From an uncultured Prevotellaceae bacterium (lineage in GTDB: Bacteria; Bacteroidota; Bacteroidia; Bacteroidales; Muribaculaceae), in NCBI GenBank assembly GCA_947306175.1, contig CAMZFV010000026.1, positions 1 through 45,785 on the forward strand: 45,785 nucleotides of DNA, read 5' to 3'. This document shows, piece by piece, positions 1 through 7,939 of the stretch (the first letter of the stretch is position 1; each line of letters opens with the position of its first letter). The translations under genes were made by a program, and so were the position numbers. The notes under the pieces were generated by a model. That model did not search any database and was not told where the DNA came from. It saw nothing but the letters and a program-made list of their open reading frames with translations.

Positions 1-1877
1 CCCTGCTCGTTCTGGTGCCAGCTGTAGCCCATGTCCATGTAGAAGTTGGTCACGTTGGACAAGATGACGGGGTAGCCGTCGTTGGCCAGGCGGTAGGGTA
101 CATCGGCACGTGAACCTACGGTGCTCCAAGCGTTCACGCCAGCCACTCTTGGGGTCATGACAGCGTTGAAGGCATCGCTGTGGTTCATGGCCACTTCCTG
201 CCAGCCCTCAATGCGGATTTTGCGGGCTTCGAGCAGGGCGCTGATGCGTTTGATGTAATACTCGCTCACCTCGTGCTGATTCTTGAGGCCCTCACGCTGC
301 ATGAGCGCCTGCACGTCGGGGCTGTCCTTCCATGCGCCGGTAGCTACCTCGTCGCCGCCCAGGTGGACGACTTCGAGTTTCAAGCCGGCCTCTTTATACA
401 TCTTCTGCAACTCCTCGACCACGCGGTCAATGAAGCGGTAAACATCGTCGCTGGCTACATTGAGCACGTTGTCATGGTAACTCTGGGCCGAAGTATAGAC
501 CGAAGTGTTTTTCTCGTCCCACAGGCGGAACTGTTCGGCGGTGGGATTGGACATGGCGCGGTTCTTCATTGCCACGATGGCGGCGCGGGCATGGCCAGGC
601 GTCTCAATTTCGGGAATGATGTTCACGCCCCGTTGCCAGGCATAACGCAGCAGTTCGATGAAATCACTGCGTGTGATGTAACCGTTGGCGCTTTGTGAAA
701 GGTCGTCGGGATTGCCGTTACCGTCGAATATCTGTGCCAGATAGCCTTTCTCGTCAAGGGTGGCACCGCGGCGTGAAGCTACCTGAGTCAACTCGGGGAA
801 CCCGGGGATTTCCAGTCGCCATCCCTCGTCGTCGGTGAAGTGGAACTGCAGGGTGTTGATTTTGTAGTAGGCCAGCAGGTCAATGAAGCGTTTCATCTGG
901 TCGGGATGCACCACATAGTTGCGGGCAATGTCGAGCATGAAGCCGCGGTAACCGAAGTCGGGCCAGTCGATGACAAAACAGTTCTGCAGGCGGTGTCCCT
1001 TGCTGTGGTCCAGGGCAGCGATGAGGGTCATCACGCCATTCATCAGGGCACGGCCTGTCACGCCTGTGATGGTGATTTTGCCGTTGTGGACGCGCAGGCT
1101 GTAATACTCGCGGTTCTTGCTCATCTTTTTGTCGAGCAACAACTCAATCACGGTACTTTGGCCGCTGGTGGCATAGATGCCGCGCTTCTGCAGCTCAGTG
1201 GTGAGCAGGTTCTTGGCACGGCGGTAACCGCCCCACTGGAACAGTTTGCCCGTCTTGATGGTCACGAGGCTGCCCACCGGGGTGAAGCCGTCCTCGATGT
1301 CCACCTGCTTGGGGGTGGGGAAGATGTCGTAGTCGTTGCCTGTGTAACCGTCGCCAAAGCCGTTGATGGCTTCGTTGAAGTCATACATGTAGTTGCCGTC
1401 GGGGTAGGCTTTGTGGTCTCGCCACTGGCCGGGCTTGTCGAGCGGCCCACGGTTGATGTTCACGGCGATGGGTTTGGTCATGTCACCGCCCATCACCACG
1501 TGGCCGCCGCCAGGCATGTAATTCTTGTTGATGACGGCACCGCCCATCACCATGTCAATCACTAGCGAGTCGCCTGCGGCCAAATCCTTGTAATTGGCGT
1601 TGGGCTTGATACGGTAATAGGTTGTCGATACCTCATCGATGTCCACAGGACTGCCTTCGGGCACGGTCACCTTACGGGAGAACTGGTTGAAGAAGAACTG
1701 CCAGTCGTTGCCGAGTGGCTGCTTGGTGACGTTCTTGATGACAAAGCGCGAACTGTAATTGTTGTCCGCAGTGTTGTTTTGACCCATCTGCCAGTTCACG
1801 GTGATGGGCGACTGAGCGCTCATCGTCACGGCTGCCAGCAGGCAGGCAAGGGTTGTCAATAATTTGGTTGTCTTCAT
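1..1877 (-). CDS. Beta-N-acetylhexosaminidase, GH20 family, 3' end cut by window edge
   Basis: Secreted glycoside hydrolase expected to remove terminal N-acetylglucosamine or N-acetylgalactosamine from glycans in the periplasm or at the cell surface. The reading frame is open from the ATG at 1877 to position 1, so the C-terminus lies outside the window. It begins MKTTKLLTTLACLLAAVTMSAQ, a clear signal peptide. Residues about 25-130 resemble the beta-sandwich found at the N-terminus of chitobiases, followed by a GH20b-like domain (IFPTPKQV onwards) and the catalytic barrel (DWPDFGYRGFMLDIARN). The GH20 signature HLGGDEV supplies the catalytic Asp-Glu pair at about residues 509-510. It lies 63 bp downstream of the phosphatase gene on the same strand, separated by a heptad repeat tract. 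The family assignment is firm; the exact glycan is unknown. Confidence 0.93.
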   Translation of the reverse strand, partial: MKTTKLLTTLACLLAAVTMSAQSPITVNWQMGQNNTADNNYSSRFVIKNVTKQPLGNDWQFFFNQFSRKVTVPEGSPVDIDEVSTTYYRIKPNANYKDLAAGDSLVIDMVMGGAVINKNYMPGGGHVVMGGDMTKPIAVNINRGPLDKPGQWRDHKAYPDGNYMYDFNEAINGFGDGYTGNDYDIFPTPKQVDIEDGFTPVGSLVTIKTGKLFQWGGYRRAKNLLTTELQKRGIYATSGQSTVIELLLDKKMSKNREYYSLRVHNGKITITGVTGRALMNGVMTLIAALDHSKGHRLQNCFVIDWPDFGYRGFMLDIARNYVVHPDQMKRFIDLLAYYKINTLQFHFTDDEGWRLEIPGFPELTQVASRRGATLDEKGYLAQIFDGNGNPDDLSQSANGYITRSDFIELLRYAWQRGVNIIPEIETPGHARAAIVAMKNRAMSNPTAEQFRLWDEKNTSVYTSAQSYHDNVLNVASDDVYRFIDRVVEELQKMYKEAGLKLEVVHLGGDEVATGAWKDSPDVQALMQREGLKNQHEVSEYYIKRISALLEARKIRIEGWQEVAMNHSDAFNAVMTPRVAGVNAWSTVGSRADVPYRLANDGYPVILSNVTNFYMDMGYSWHQNEQ

Positions 1878-1912
1878 TGTGATATAATAGTTTTGTTTAT
1901 ATGTTCAAATTC

Positions 1913-1961
1913 CTAACACCTAACACCTAATACCTAAAGCCTAATACCTAAAGCCTAAAAC
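1913..1961. repeat. Heptad repeat tract, seven CTAANNC units
   Basis: Seven consecutive 7-bp units, all beginning CTAA and ending C (CTAACAC, CTAATAC, CTAAAGC and CTAAAAC variants), with no indel between them. The tract lies between the phosphatase and GH20 genes. It overlaps the last codons of the phosphatase, whose TAG stop (complement of 1941-1943) lies inside a unit. It is one member of a family seen in many gaps of this window. Confidence 0.85.
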
Positions 1962-2432
1962 CCGATCCAACAGGTTGTCGCAGGCATCCTCCAGCAGGTC
2001 GAGCACCAGTTCAAAGCCTTCGCTCCCCTCGTAGTAAGGGTCGGGCACGTGGTCATAGTTGGGGTATTGTCGGATGTAGTCACCCATCATCACCACCTTG
2101 TCTTGTTGCTCGATGGTTGCCGCCAGATAACGCAGGTCATCCACGTTGGCGGCATCCATGCCCACGATGAGGTCAAAGTCCTCGAAGTCGCCCGACTTCA
2201 CCTGGCGGGCGCGGTGGGTCAACTCATAGCCGCGCGGACGGGCATGCACTCGCATACGCTTGTCGGGCAGGTCCCCGATGTGCCAACTCCCGATGCCCGC
2301 CGAGTCGATATAAAACCGCTCGGTCAGCCCCCGCTCATCCACCAGCCTTTGCAGCACTGCCTGGGCTGCCGGTGACCTGCAGATGTTACCGAGGCACACG
2401 AAAAGGATGCTATATTTCCGGTGTTGTGTCAT
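1941..2432 (-). CDS. Low-molecular-weight protein-tyrosine phosphatase
   Basis: Cytoplasmic cysteine phosphatase of 163 aa, the usual family length. The P-loop CX5R sits at the N-terminus as VCLGNICRSP, with nucleophile Cys13 and Arg19. The general-acid loop is near the C-terminus as DPYY. Family members dephosphorylate tyrosine on proteins, often bacterial tyrosine kinases that control polysaccharide export. No kinase gene is adjacent here, so the substrate is unknown. The last codons (VLGFRY and the TAG stop) are read from the heptad repeat, so the native C-terminus may have been altered slightly by the repeat. A TAATATTG box on the minus strand (2443-2450) lies just upstream of the ATG. 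Confidence 0.93.
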   Translation of the reverse strand: MTQHRKYSILFVCLGNICRSPAAQAVLQRLVDERGLTERFYIDSAGIGSWHIGDLPDKRMRVHARPRGYELTHRARQVKSGDFEDFDLIVGMDAANVDDLRYLAATIEQQDKVVMMGDYIRQYPNYDHVPDPYYEGSEGFELVLDLLEDACDNLLDRVLGFRY

Positions 2433-2505
2433 TTTGAAGGTGCAATATTACAAAAAAAGTGGCAAAAATGACACCTGTGAGGGTGGTTTTTTCGTTATTT
2501 ATTTA

Positions 2506-2513
2506 TATCTTTG
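2506..2513 (+). promoter_or_regulatory. Predicted -7 box TATCTTTG
   Basis: Matches the Bacteroidetes -7 consensus TAnnTTTG about 58 bp before the preferred ATG at 2572. No good TTTG is present at the -33 spacing, so this is a moderate call. Confidence 0.45.
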
Positions 2514-2571
2514 CTAGCTCAAACATGAAATGACTGCCACTTCATTGTGGTTTCGATACAATTATAGACAG

Positions 2572-3327
2572 ATGAACCTGAACATCTTGCGTCTGCTACC
2601 GCTGCTGTTGCTGATGGGGCTTGCCTTGGCAAGTGTCACGTCGTGCGGACATGGCGGTAAGGAGCAACAAGATACTACCGCGTGGGACTACAAGGCTCCG
2701 CCTCCCATGCCCATCAACCACCGTATCACCGGAGACAGCATGGGTCTCATCCCTGATGCTGAGATTCATCGTCTGCCCACCTACATCGAACAACGCCCCC
2801 TCAAGGAAATCTTTAACGACACCAATGCCTTGCAGCTTATTGCTGCCGAGAAGAACGGCTTCAAGCCCATCCGTAGCTTGAGCGACGCTTATCACATCGA
2901 CAAGCCGCTGATCAGGATTTTCTCCTGCGACGCCTATATGTTGGATGACCTGAGCGCCTCGGTGCCTTATCTGGTACCCAAGGCCGCCCAACTGCTCAAG
3001 GAGATCGGCTATGCGTTCCAGGATAGCGTCAAGAAGCGTGGCGGCAAGGCTTACCGTATCAAGGTGACCAGCGTCACGCGCACGGCCTATAGCGTTTCCA
3101 AACTCATGCGCCGCAACCGTGCCGCCACCGAGAACTCCTGCCACCAGTATGGCACAACAGTCGATATCAGTTGGGTGAAGTTTGACTGTATGGATCCCTC
3201 GATGGTCGTCTCGCTGGAGGACTTGAAGAACATCCTTGCCGAGGTCGTGCAGGACTTCCGTCGGCAAGGGCGCTGCTACGCCATTTTTGAGCGCAAGTCG
3301 GGCTGCCTGCACATCACTGTGAGATAA
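2572..3327 (+). CDS. Lipoprotein of the DUF5715 type with M15-peptidase-like motifs
   Basis: The ATG at 2572 is preferred over 2530 because it gives a compact lipoprotein signal (MNLNILRLLPLLLLMGLALA) with lipobox VTSC. The protein is 251 aa. Its C-terminal half carries motifs of the LAS/M15 zinc peptidase fold: SCHQYGTTVDISW fits SxHxxGxxxD, and a later E...GCLHITV supplies a possible acidic residue and third histidine. M15 enzymes cut D-amino-acid bonds in peptidoglycan stem peptides. Bacteroidetes DUF5715 proteins share this layout and are poorly characterised. It is probably membrane-anchored in the periplasm. A HAD phosphatase follows after 35 bp and may be co-transcribed. Peptidase activity is inferred from motifs only. 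Confidence 0.72.
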   Translation: MNLNILRLLPLLLLMGLALASVTSCGHGGKEQQDTTAWDYKAPPPMPINHRITGDSMGLIPDAEIHRLPTYIEQRPLKEIFNDTNALQLIAAEKNGFKPIRSLSDAYHIDKPLIRIFSCDAYMLDDLSASVPYLVPKAAQLLKEIGYAFQDSVKKRGGKAYRIKVTSVTRTAYSVSKLMRRNRAATENSCHQYGTTVDISWVKFDCMDPSMVVSLEDLKNILAEVVQDFRRQGRCYAIFERKSGCLHITVR

Positions 3328-3362
3328 AAACTTAGCAATAAACCATAATAATAACCAAACCA

Positions 3363-4103
3363 ATGACCTTACAACAAACAATAGCCGATTACCTGAAATA
3401 TACAGGACACAAGGGCTTTGACATTCATGCCGCACTCATCGACTGTGACGGTGTGCTGTATGACTCAATGAAATTGCACACCCAGGCTTGGGTGAAACTG
3501 ATGAAGAAAAACGGTATCAAGTGTACCCGAGACGAATTCTATGAAATGGAAGGAATGACCGGCAGCGAGATCATCAAGATGAAGTTCAAACAGGGCGCCG
3601 GCAAGAACATCACCGACGACGAGGCGCATGCCCTCTATGGCGTGAAGACGCGCTACTTCCGCGAGTTGGGCGAGGCTCCCGTCATGCCTGGCGCCATCCG
3701 CGTGCTCCAGACCCTCAAGGACTCCGGTGTCGAGAATGTGCTTGTAACCGGTTCACAGCAGACCACCCTGCTGGAGCGCATCGAGAAAGACTTCCCCGGC
3801 CTCTTCAGCGAGGTGAAAGTCACAGGACATGACGTCCGCAAGGGCAAACCCAATCCCGAGCCGTTCCTCAAGGCCATGGCCAAGGCCGATAAGAAATCCA
3901 ACCAGTGCATCGTCATCGAGAACGCTCCGTTGGGCGTGCAGGCCGCCCATGCCGCTGGCTGTTTCACCATTGGCGTGACCACGGGTCCCATCCCCGAGAA
4001 GGATTTGTACAAGGCAGGTGCCGACCTCGTCTATAAAAACATGGACGAACTGGCCGCCGCACTCCCGTCACTGCTCGTGGCACTGACTCTCATCAAGGCC
4101 TAA
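3363..4103 (+). CDS. HAD-superfamily hydrolase, beta-phosphoglucomutase-like
   Basis: A 246-aa cytoplasmic HAD phosphatase or phosphomutase of subfamily I with an alpha-helical cap. Motif I is DCDGVLYDS, with nucleophile Asp27 and acid Asp29. Motif II is the Thr/Ser of VTGSQQ, motif III the Lys of KGKPNPEPF, and motif IV IENAPLGVQAA. Motif IV has Glu-Asn where most relatives have Glu-Asp, which may weaken magnesium binding. The cap region (residues about 45-110) resembles PgmB and sugar-phosphate phosphatases. The substrate cannot be read from sequence. The next gene, aroB, is 95 bp downstream beyond an inverted-repeat region. Confidence 0.85.
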   Translation: MTLQQTIADYLKYTGHKGFDIHAALIDCDGVLYDSMKLHTQAWVKLMKKNGIKCTRDEFYEMEGMTGSEIIKMKFKQGAGKNITDDEAHALYGVKTRYFRELGEAPVMPGAIRVLQTLKDSGVENVLVTGSQQTTLLERIEKDFPGLFSEVKVTGHDVRKGKPNPEPFLKAMAKADKKSNQCIVIENAPLGVQAAHAAGCFTIGVTTGPIPEKDLYKAGADLVYKNMDELAAALPSLLVALTLIKA

Positions 4104-4109
4104 AAATCT

Positions 4110-4190
4110 AACTACGAACCTTTAGCTCGGCGTAGCCAATTACGCGAATTTAACTAATTGGCATCTTCGCTCTTCGCGTAATTCGTAGTT
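4110..4190. repeat. Nested inverted repeat between the HAD gene and aroB
   Basis: Outer arms AACTACGAA (4110-4118) and TTCGTAGTT (4182-4190) enclose inner arms AATTACGCGAA (4138-4148) and TTCGCGTAATT (4173-4183), both perfect. The centre contains AATTGGCATCTTCGC, similar to the boundary motif of the heptad repeats. A related sequence (ACTACGAATTACACGAATT) occurs near 17372. It could fold into a branched RNA structure or be a small repeat element. Confidence 0.7.
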
Positions 4191-4198
4191 TATTCAAG

Positions 4199-5230
4199 AT
4201 GCAGAACCTCATTTTCACCAACGATGTCGAGGCCGCTATCGAGCGACTGACCCATAGCGCAGCCCCAAACGTGACCGTGTACGTCGCCGACGTCAACACG
4301 GCCCGCTTCGCTTTCGGGCAGGAACGACTCGTCGTCATCCCTGACGGCGACTCGGGCAAGTCGCTGGAGACCGTTAATCGCGTTTGGGAAGCCTTCGAGG
4401 ACTTCGGTGTGACCCGCCATTCGCTCATCATCAACCTAGGTGGTGGCATGGTGACCGATCTGGGCGGATTTGCCGCGGCTACCTTCAAGCGCGGCGTGAG
4501 GTTCGTGAATGTACCCACCACACTGCTGGGCGCTGTCGATGCTGCCGTGGGTGGCAAGACAGGATTCAATTTCGGGGGCCTTAAAAATGAGATTGGCGCT
4601 TTTGCCCTCGCCAGCGACGTGATTATCTCCACGCGCTATTTCGATACTTTACCCGAGCGGGAAATGAAATCAGGCTTTGCCGAGGTCGTCAAGCACGCCA
4701 TGCTCAGTGATCGCAGTGAGTTCCTTCGACTGCTCGACCACGATTTCAGCGCCCCCATCAACCACAACGACCTGCTGGAGCGTCTGCGCCATTCCGTGCA
4801 GGTCAAGGTTGATATCGTCGCCCGTGACCCCAACGAGCAAGGCGAGCGCAAGGCCCTCAACCTGGGGCACACCGTCGGACACGCCTTCGAGAGCCTGGCC
4901 ATGCAACGCGGCAAGCCTGTACCCCACGGATATGCCGTAGCATGGGGCTTGGTCACCGAGGCCGTCCTCTCCCACATGCGTTTGGGCTTCCCCGGCGAGG
5001 ACGTGCACCGCCTGGGTCATTTCGTCCGTGACAATTACCGCGATTTCCCCTTCACCTGCGACGATTACGACGACTTGCTCGACCTGATGCGCCACGACAA
5101 AAAAAGCCGCGCCGGCGAAATCACCTGCACCCTCCTCACCACCATCGGCGACTACCGCATCGACCAGACCATCACCCCCGACGACATCACCGCCGCCCTA
5201 GACATCCTCCGCGACCACCTCGGCCTGTAG
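4199..5230 (+). CDS. aroB: 3-dehydroquinate synthase
   Basis: Second enzyme of the shikimate pathway; it converts DAHP to 3-dehydroquinate using NAD and a divalent metal. At 343 aa it is slightly shorter than the E. coli enzyme. Diagnostic blocks are GGGMVTDLGGFAAATFKRG, VPTTLLGAVDAAVGGKTG, the EVVKHAM region (metal ligand Glu) and LNLGHTVGHAFE, which carries a metal-binding His. The gene stands alone rather than in an aro cluster. Its stop codon TAG (5228-5230) lies inside the sequence TGTAGAGACGCAAAAT, a half-copy of the GAGACGCAA palindromic repeat. Confidence 0.97.
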   Translation: MQNLIFTNDVEAAIERLTHSAAPNVTVYVADVNTARFAFGQERLVVIPDGDSGKSLETVNRVWEAFEDFGVTRHSLIINLGGGMVTDLGGFAAATFKRGVRFVNVPTTLLGAVDAAVGGKTGFNFGGLKNEIGAFALASDVIISTRYFDTLPEREMKSGFAEVVKHAMLSDRSEFLRLLDHDFSAPINHNDLLERLRHSVQVKVDIVARDPNEQGERKALNLGHTVGHAFESLAMQRGKPVPHGYAVAWGLVTEAVLSHMRLGFPGEDVHRLGHFVRDNYRDFPFTCDDYDDLLDLMRHDKKSRAGEITCTLLTTIGDYRIDQTITPDDITAALDILRDHLGL

Positions 5231-5567
5231 AGACGCAAAATCTAAAACATTAAAAAGCTGTTAGGCTTTAGCTATTAGCTGTTAGGTTGGCTGACGCGCT
5301 CCTTTTTTCAAACAACACAGACAACTTCATTGACTAATGAGGACAACCATTTTGTTGTCTCCAACTGTCGAAAAGCAACGGGGTGGTTTTGCCTTCATTT
5401 TTGCAAACTGTTGATTTTCAAGAGTTGTTTTGTTCTGTTCAAAACAAAAGGGGTAGTGCGCGATCATTAATGAATGTTAAAAGCATGTCAAAGACCTCCA
5501 GTGCAAAGGTACAAAACACTGGGATGGTTACACCATGACAAAAATGTTTTTAGTCCTTAGTTTCTAG
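5226..5567. repeat. Composite intergenic repeat region between aroB and miaA
   Basis: This gap of about 400 bp holds no credible gene. In order it contains: half of the GAGACGCAA palindrome (5226-5241); a four-unit heptad tract of NNNTTAG (5258-5285); a TTGGCTGACGCGCTCC boundary motif (5287-5302); an AGACAAC-type module with hairpin arms GGACAAC and GTTGTCT (about 5303-5362); and a second heptad tract TTTTTAG, TCCTTAG, TTTCTAG (5547-5567) followed by TTGGCATCTGG. The order of parts matches the repeats near 13439, 15959 and 17400. Confidence 0.75.
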
Positions 5568-5636
5568 TTGGCATCTGGACACATCAAATAATGAAGACAA
5601 GAAAGACAATGTTGTTGTTTGAGATTGTGTCGTCGT

Positions 5637-6533
5637 TTATTGGTCGATGAGGTGGAGGGCGGTGGGGAGAGTGTTGTCGGGGGTGGTCCAGGTGATGGAG
5701 GGGTCGCGGCGGTACCAGGTGAGTTGTTTTTTGGCATAGACGCGGGTGTTTTTCTTCATGCGCTCGATGGCTGTTGTGCGGTCCATGGTGCCGTCAAAGA
5801 TGGCGAACATCTCTTTCATGCCCACGGTGTTGAGGGAATTGAGGTGGCGCAGGTGATAGACCGAGCGGGCTTCCTGCTCCAGGCCTGCCTCGATCATGTG
5901 GTCTACACGGCGGTTGATGCGGTCGAAGAGCTGGTCGCGTTCGATATTGAGGGCGAGTTTGATGATACGGAAATCACGCGGTTTCACATGGCCGGTGCGC
6001 AGGGTGGAGTAGGGCACCCCTGCTTGACGGCAGATTTCCACACCGTGGCACACGCGGCTGGTGTTCTTGCGGTCGATTGTCACGGCATAGTCGGGGTCAA
6101 GCTGCTCCAGTTCCGCCACGAGGCTTTCCAGCCCCTCGTCGTGGAGTTTCTGCTTGACAGCTGAACGCACCTCAGGGGAGATGTCGGGCAACTGGTCAAT
6201 GCCACGGCACACGGTGTCCACATAGAGCATGGAGCCGCCGCACATCACGGCATAATCGCCCTGCTGCCACAATGAGGGCAAGAGCGCCATCACGTCGCTC
6301 TCGAACTGGGCGGCGCTATAAGTTTCCTCCAGGTCCTTGAAGGCGACGAAGTGGTGACGAACGGCTGCGAGTTCCTCGGGCGTGGGAGCAGCCGTGCAGA
6401 TGGGAATGCCACGGTAGATCTGACGGGAGTCGGCATTGATGATGTCACAGTGGAGCCGCTGGGCCAGCTCGATGGCGGCAGCGGTCTTGCCCACTCCCGT
6501 GGGGCCCGTGATGACAATCAATATCTTGTCCAT
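5637..6533 (-). CDS. miaA: tRNA dimethylallyltransferase
   Basis: Transfers the dimethylallyl group from DMAPP to N6 of A37 in tRNAs reading UNN codons, a step that improves codon-anticodon pairing. At 298 aa it has the usual length. The P-loop GPTGVGKT (residues 10-17) is followed by the ADSRQIYRG signature and, further on, the tRNA-binding TGHVKPRDF region. The start ATG touches a seven-unit heptad tract (6532-6580), so almost nothing resembling a normal leader separates repeat and start codon. It is convergent with aroB. Confidence 0.97.
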   Translation of the reverse strand: MDKILIVITGPTGVGKTAAAIELAQRLHCDIINADSRQIYRGIPICTAAPTPEELAAVRHHFVAFKDLEETYSAAQFESDVMALLPSLWQQGDYAVMCGGSMLYVDTVCRGIDQLPDISPEVRSAVKQKLHDEGLESLVAELEQLDPDYAVTIDRKNTSRVCHGVEICRQAGVPYSTLRTGHVKPRDFRIIKLALNIERDQLFDRINRRVDHMIEAGLEQEARSVYHLRHLNSLNTVGMKEMFAIFDGTMDRTTAIERMKKNTRVYAKKQLTWYRRDPSITWTTPDNTLPTALHLIDQ

Positions 6534-6619
6534 CTTAGTTTTTAGTTTTTAGTTTCTAGTTTCTAGTCCCTAGTTTCTAGTCGGCATCCGCACTACTGTT
6601 TTTAGTTTTTAGTTTTTAG
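6532..6619. repeat. Two heptad tracts (TTTTTAG/TTTCTAG type) with boundary motifs
   Basis: The first tract (6532-6580) has seven in-phase units of the form NNNNTAG ending with CTAG or TTAG. It is followed by TCGGCATCCGCAC. The second tract (6599-6619) is three copies of TTTTTAG followed by TTGAAATCCGCACTC. Both boundary sequences match those at 13467 and 24736. The block spans the gap between miaA and the AI-2E-family gene. Confidence 0.85.
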
Positions 6620-6637
6620 TTGAAATCCGCACTCTTG

Positions 6638-6664
6638 GAGACGCAAAATTTTGCGTCTCTACAT
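6638..6664. repeat. Perfect GAGACGCAAAA palindrome
   Basis: Arms GAGACGCAAAA (6638-6648) and TTTTGCGTCTC (6649-6659) form a perfect 22-bp palindrome. It is followed by TACA, two bases before the stop codon of the permease gene read on the minus strand. Related copies are at 5226-5241 (half) and 13483-13504 (interrupted). It may act as a bidirectional hairpin for transcript ends. Confidence 0.85.
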
Positions 6665-6666
6665 TT

Positions 6667-7854
6667 TTAATTCTTCTTGTGGTTGTTGCTGTAGTGGGCG
6701 ATGAAGGAAGATGTGATGGCCAGCGGTGTCTTGTTGTCCTTGAGGGGCTTTTTATTGGGCTTGTGGAGCGGGTTGGGCTGGTGAAGGACGAACTCACAAT
6801 AGTAGGAGATGATGAGTGTCGTCAGTGGCAAACCGATGATCAGTCCGATGAAGCCCATCACATAGACCCACAGCGATAACGACAGGAAGATGATGGCGGG
6901 ATTGAGGCCCATCTGATTCTTCATGATGGTGGGGATGAGCACCATGTCCTGGATGACCTGGCAGATGATGTAGGCGAGAATGACCCAGCTGAACATCACC
7001 CAGAAACTGCCACCTGTCGCCGCGGTGGCCACTAGGCACAGGAAGGCCGCAATGGGGATGGAGATGAGCTGCAGGTAGGGCACCATGTTGAGGATGCCGA
7101 CAAACAGACCAAAGGCAATCGCCATGGGCAGGCCGATGATATAAAACTCGATGGCAAAGATCACGCCCACAAAGAACGAGACGGCGGCCTGACCACGGAA
7201 GTAACGGCTCATTGTGTCGGCCACGTCACCGAAGATGCGTAATGCCATGCGGCGGTACTTTCTGGGGATAGCGCCTTTGAAGGCATGTGACAGTTTGTTG
7301 AAATCCAGTAGGATAAAGAACATGTAAAGCAGTACGATAAACCACGAGACGATATTGAAAATCACGCTCATGGTGCCACCGACTACCGACCAGGCGCCAG
7401 ACAACGTCTTGTTGATGATTTCCATCCATTGCTGCTTGGAGAAGATTTCGTTGATTTTCTCCAAATCGATGTAGCGCTGGATGAACTCGTTGACCTCGGC
7501 GGGGATGTAGGGCACCCGCAGGGAGGACTTTGCATAGGCCGCCAACTGTTTGGACATTGTGCCGAACTCATCAATCAAGTAGGGGATGACGAGCCAGCAC
7601 AGTCCAGTGATGACCGCGATGACGATGATGAGTGCGAGGACCACAGCGAGCCAACGTACCTTGATGCGGGCCTTGCGCTGGAGCCACTCGACGAGGGGCT
7701 CGATGATATAGGCGAGGATAAATCCCACGACAAAGGGCATCAATACAGGGCTCAGGTAATTGATGAGCCACACGCCCACGGTCACGCTGATCAGGGTGAG
7801 CACGAGTCTCACCACGCGGTCAAAGTCATATTTCTTTTGAACTGTCTGTGACAT
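6667..7854 (-). CDS. AI-2E family transporter (PerM/YdiK-like permease)
   Basis: Inner-membrane protein of 395 aa with the typical AI-2E-family arrangement. A cluster of N-terminal helices (residues about 13-85) is followed by a soluble stretch (95-150) and then several helices up to about residue 345. The conserved end motif GLPLTTLIISYY is present. Family members are annotated as exporters of autoinducer-2 or sodium/proton antiporters, but function varies and the substrate here is unknown. The C-terminus is a hydrophilic Lys/Asn-rich tail. The gene follows exonuclease III on the same strand after a gap containing two different short-period repeats. Confidence 0.9.
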   Translation of the reverse strand: MSQTVQKKYDFDRVVRLVLTLISVTVGVWLINYLSPVLMPFVVGFILAYIIEPLVEWLQRKARIKVRWLAVVLALIIVIAVITGLCWLVIPYLIDEFGTMSKQLAAYAKSSLRVPYIPAEVNEFIQRYIDLEKINEIFSKQQWMEIINKTLSGAWSVVGGTMSVIFNIVSWFIVLLYMFFILLDFNKLSHAFKGAIPRKYRRMALRIFGDVADTMSRYFRGQAAVSFFVGVIFAIEFYIIGLPMAIAFGLFVGILNMVPYLQLISIPIAAFLCLVATAATGGSFWVMFSWVILAYIICQVIQDMVLIPTIMKNQMGLNPAIIFLSLSLWVYVMGFIGLIIGLPLTTLIISYYCEFVLHQPNPLHKPNKKPLKDNKTPLAITSSFIAHYSNNHKKN

Positions 7855-7861
7855 ATCTAAA

Positions 7862-7897
7862 CTGGATGGACTGGATAATCTGGAAATTCTGGATATT
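7862..7897. repeat. Nonamer tract, four CTGGANNNN units
   Basis: Four in-phase 9-bp units: CTGGATGGA, CTGGATAAT, CTGGAAATT, CTGGATATT. It lies just upstream of the permease start codon on the minus strand and directly beside the heptad tract at 7905. It has the same design as the heptads (constant core, variable remainder) but a different core and period. Confidence 0.75.
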
Positions 7898-7904
7898 GCC
7901 TAAA

Positions 7905-7939
7905 CTAACACCTAATGCCTAACACCTAAAACCTAATAT
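7905..7939. repeat. Heptad repeat tract at the 3' end of exonuclease III
   Basis: Five CTAANNN units in phase (CTAACAC, CTAATGC, CTAACAC, CTAAAAC, CTAATAT). The stop codon of the exonuclease gene (complement of 7926-7928) is the TAG inside one unit, and its last residues are encoded by the tract. Confidence 0.85.

Noticed and set aside
840..1565. 241-aa plus-strand open frame
   Set aside because: Antisense to the GH20 gene, which has clear catalytic motifs.
1913..1961. CRISPR-like array
   Set aside because: Units are only 7 bp, contiguous and without spacers; no cas genes are present.
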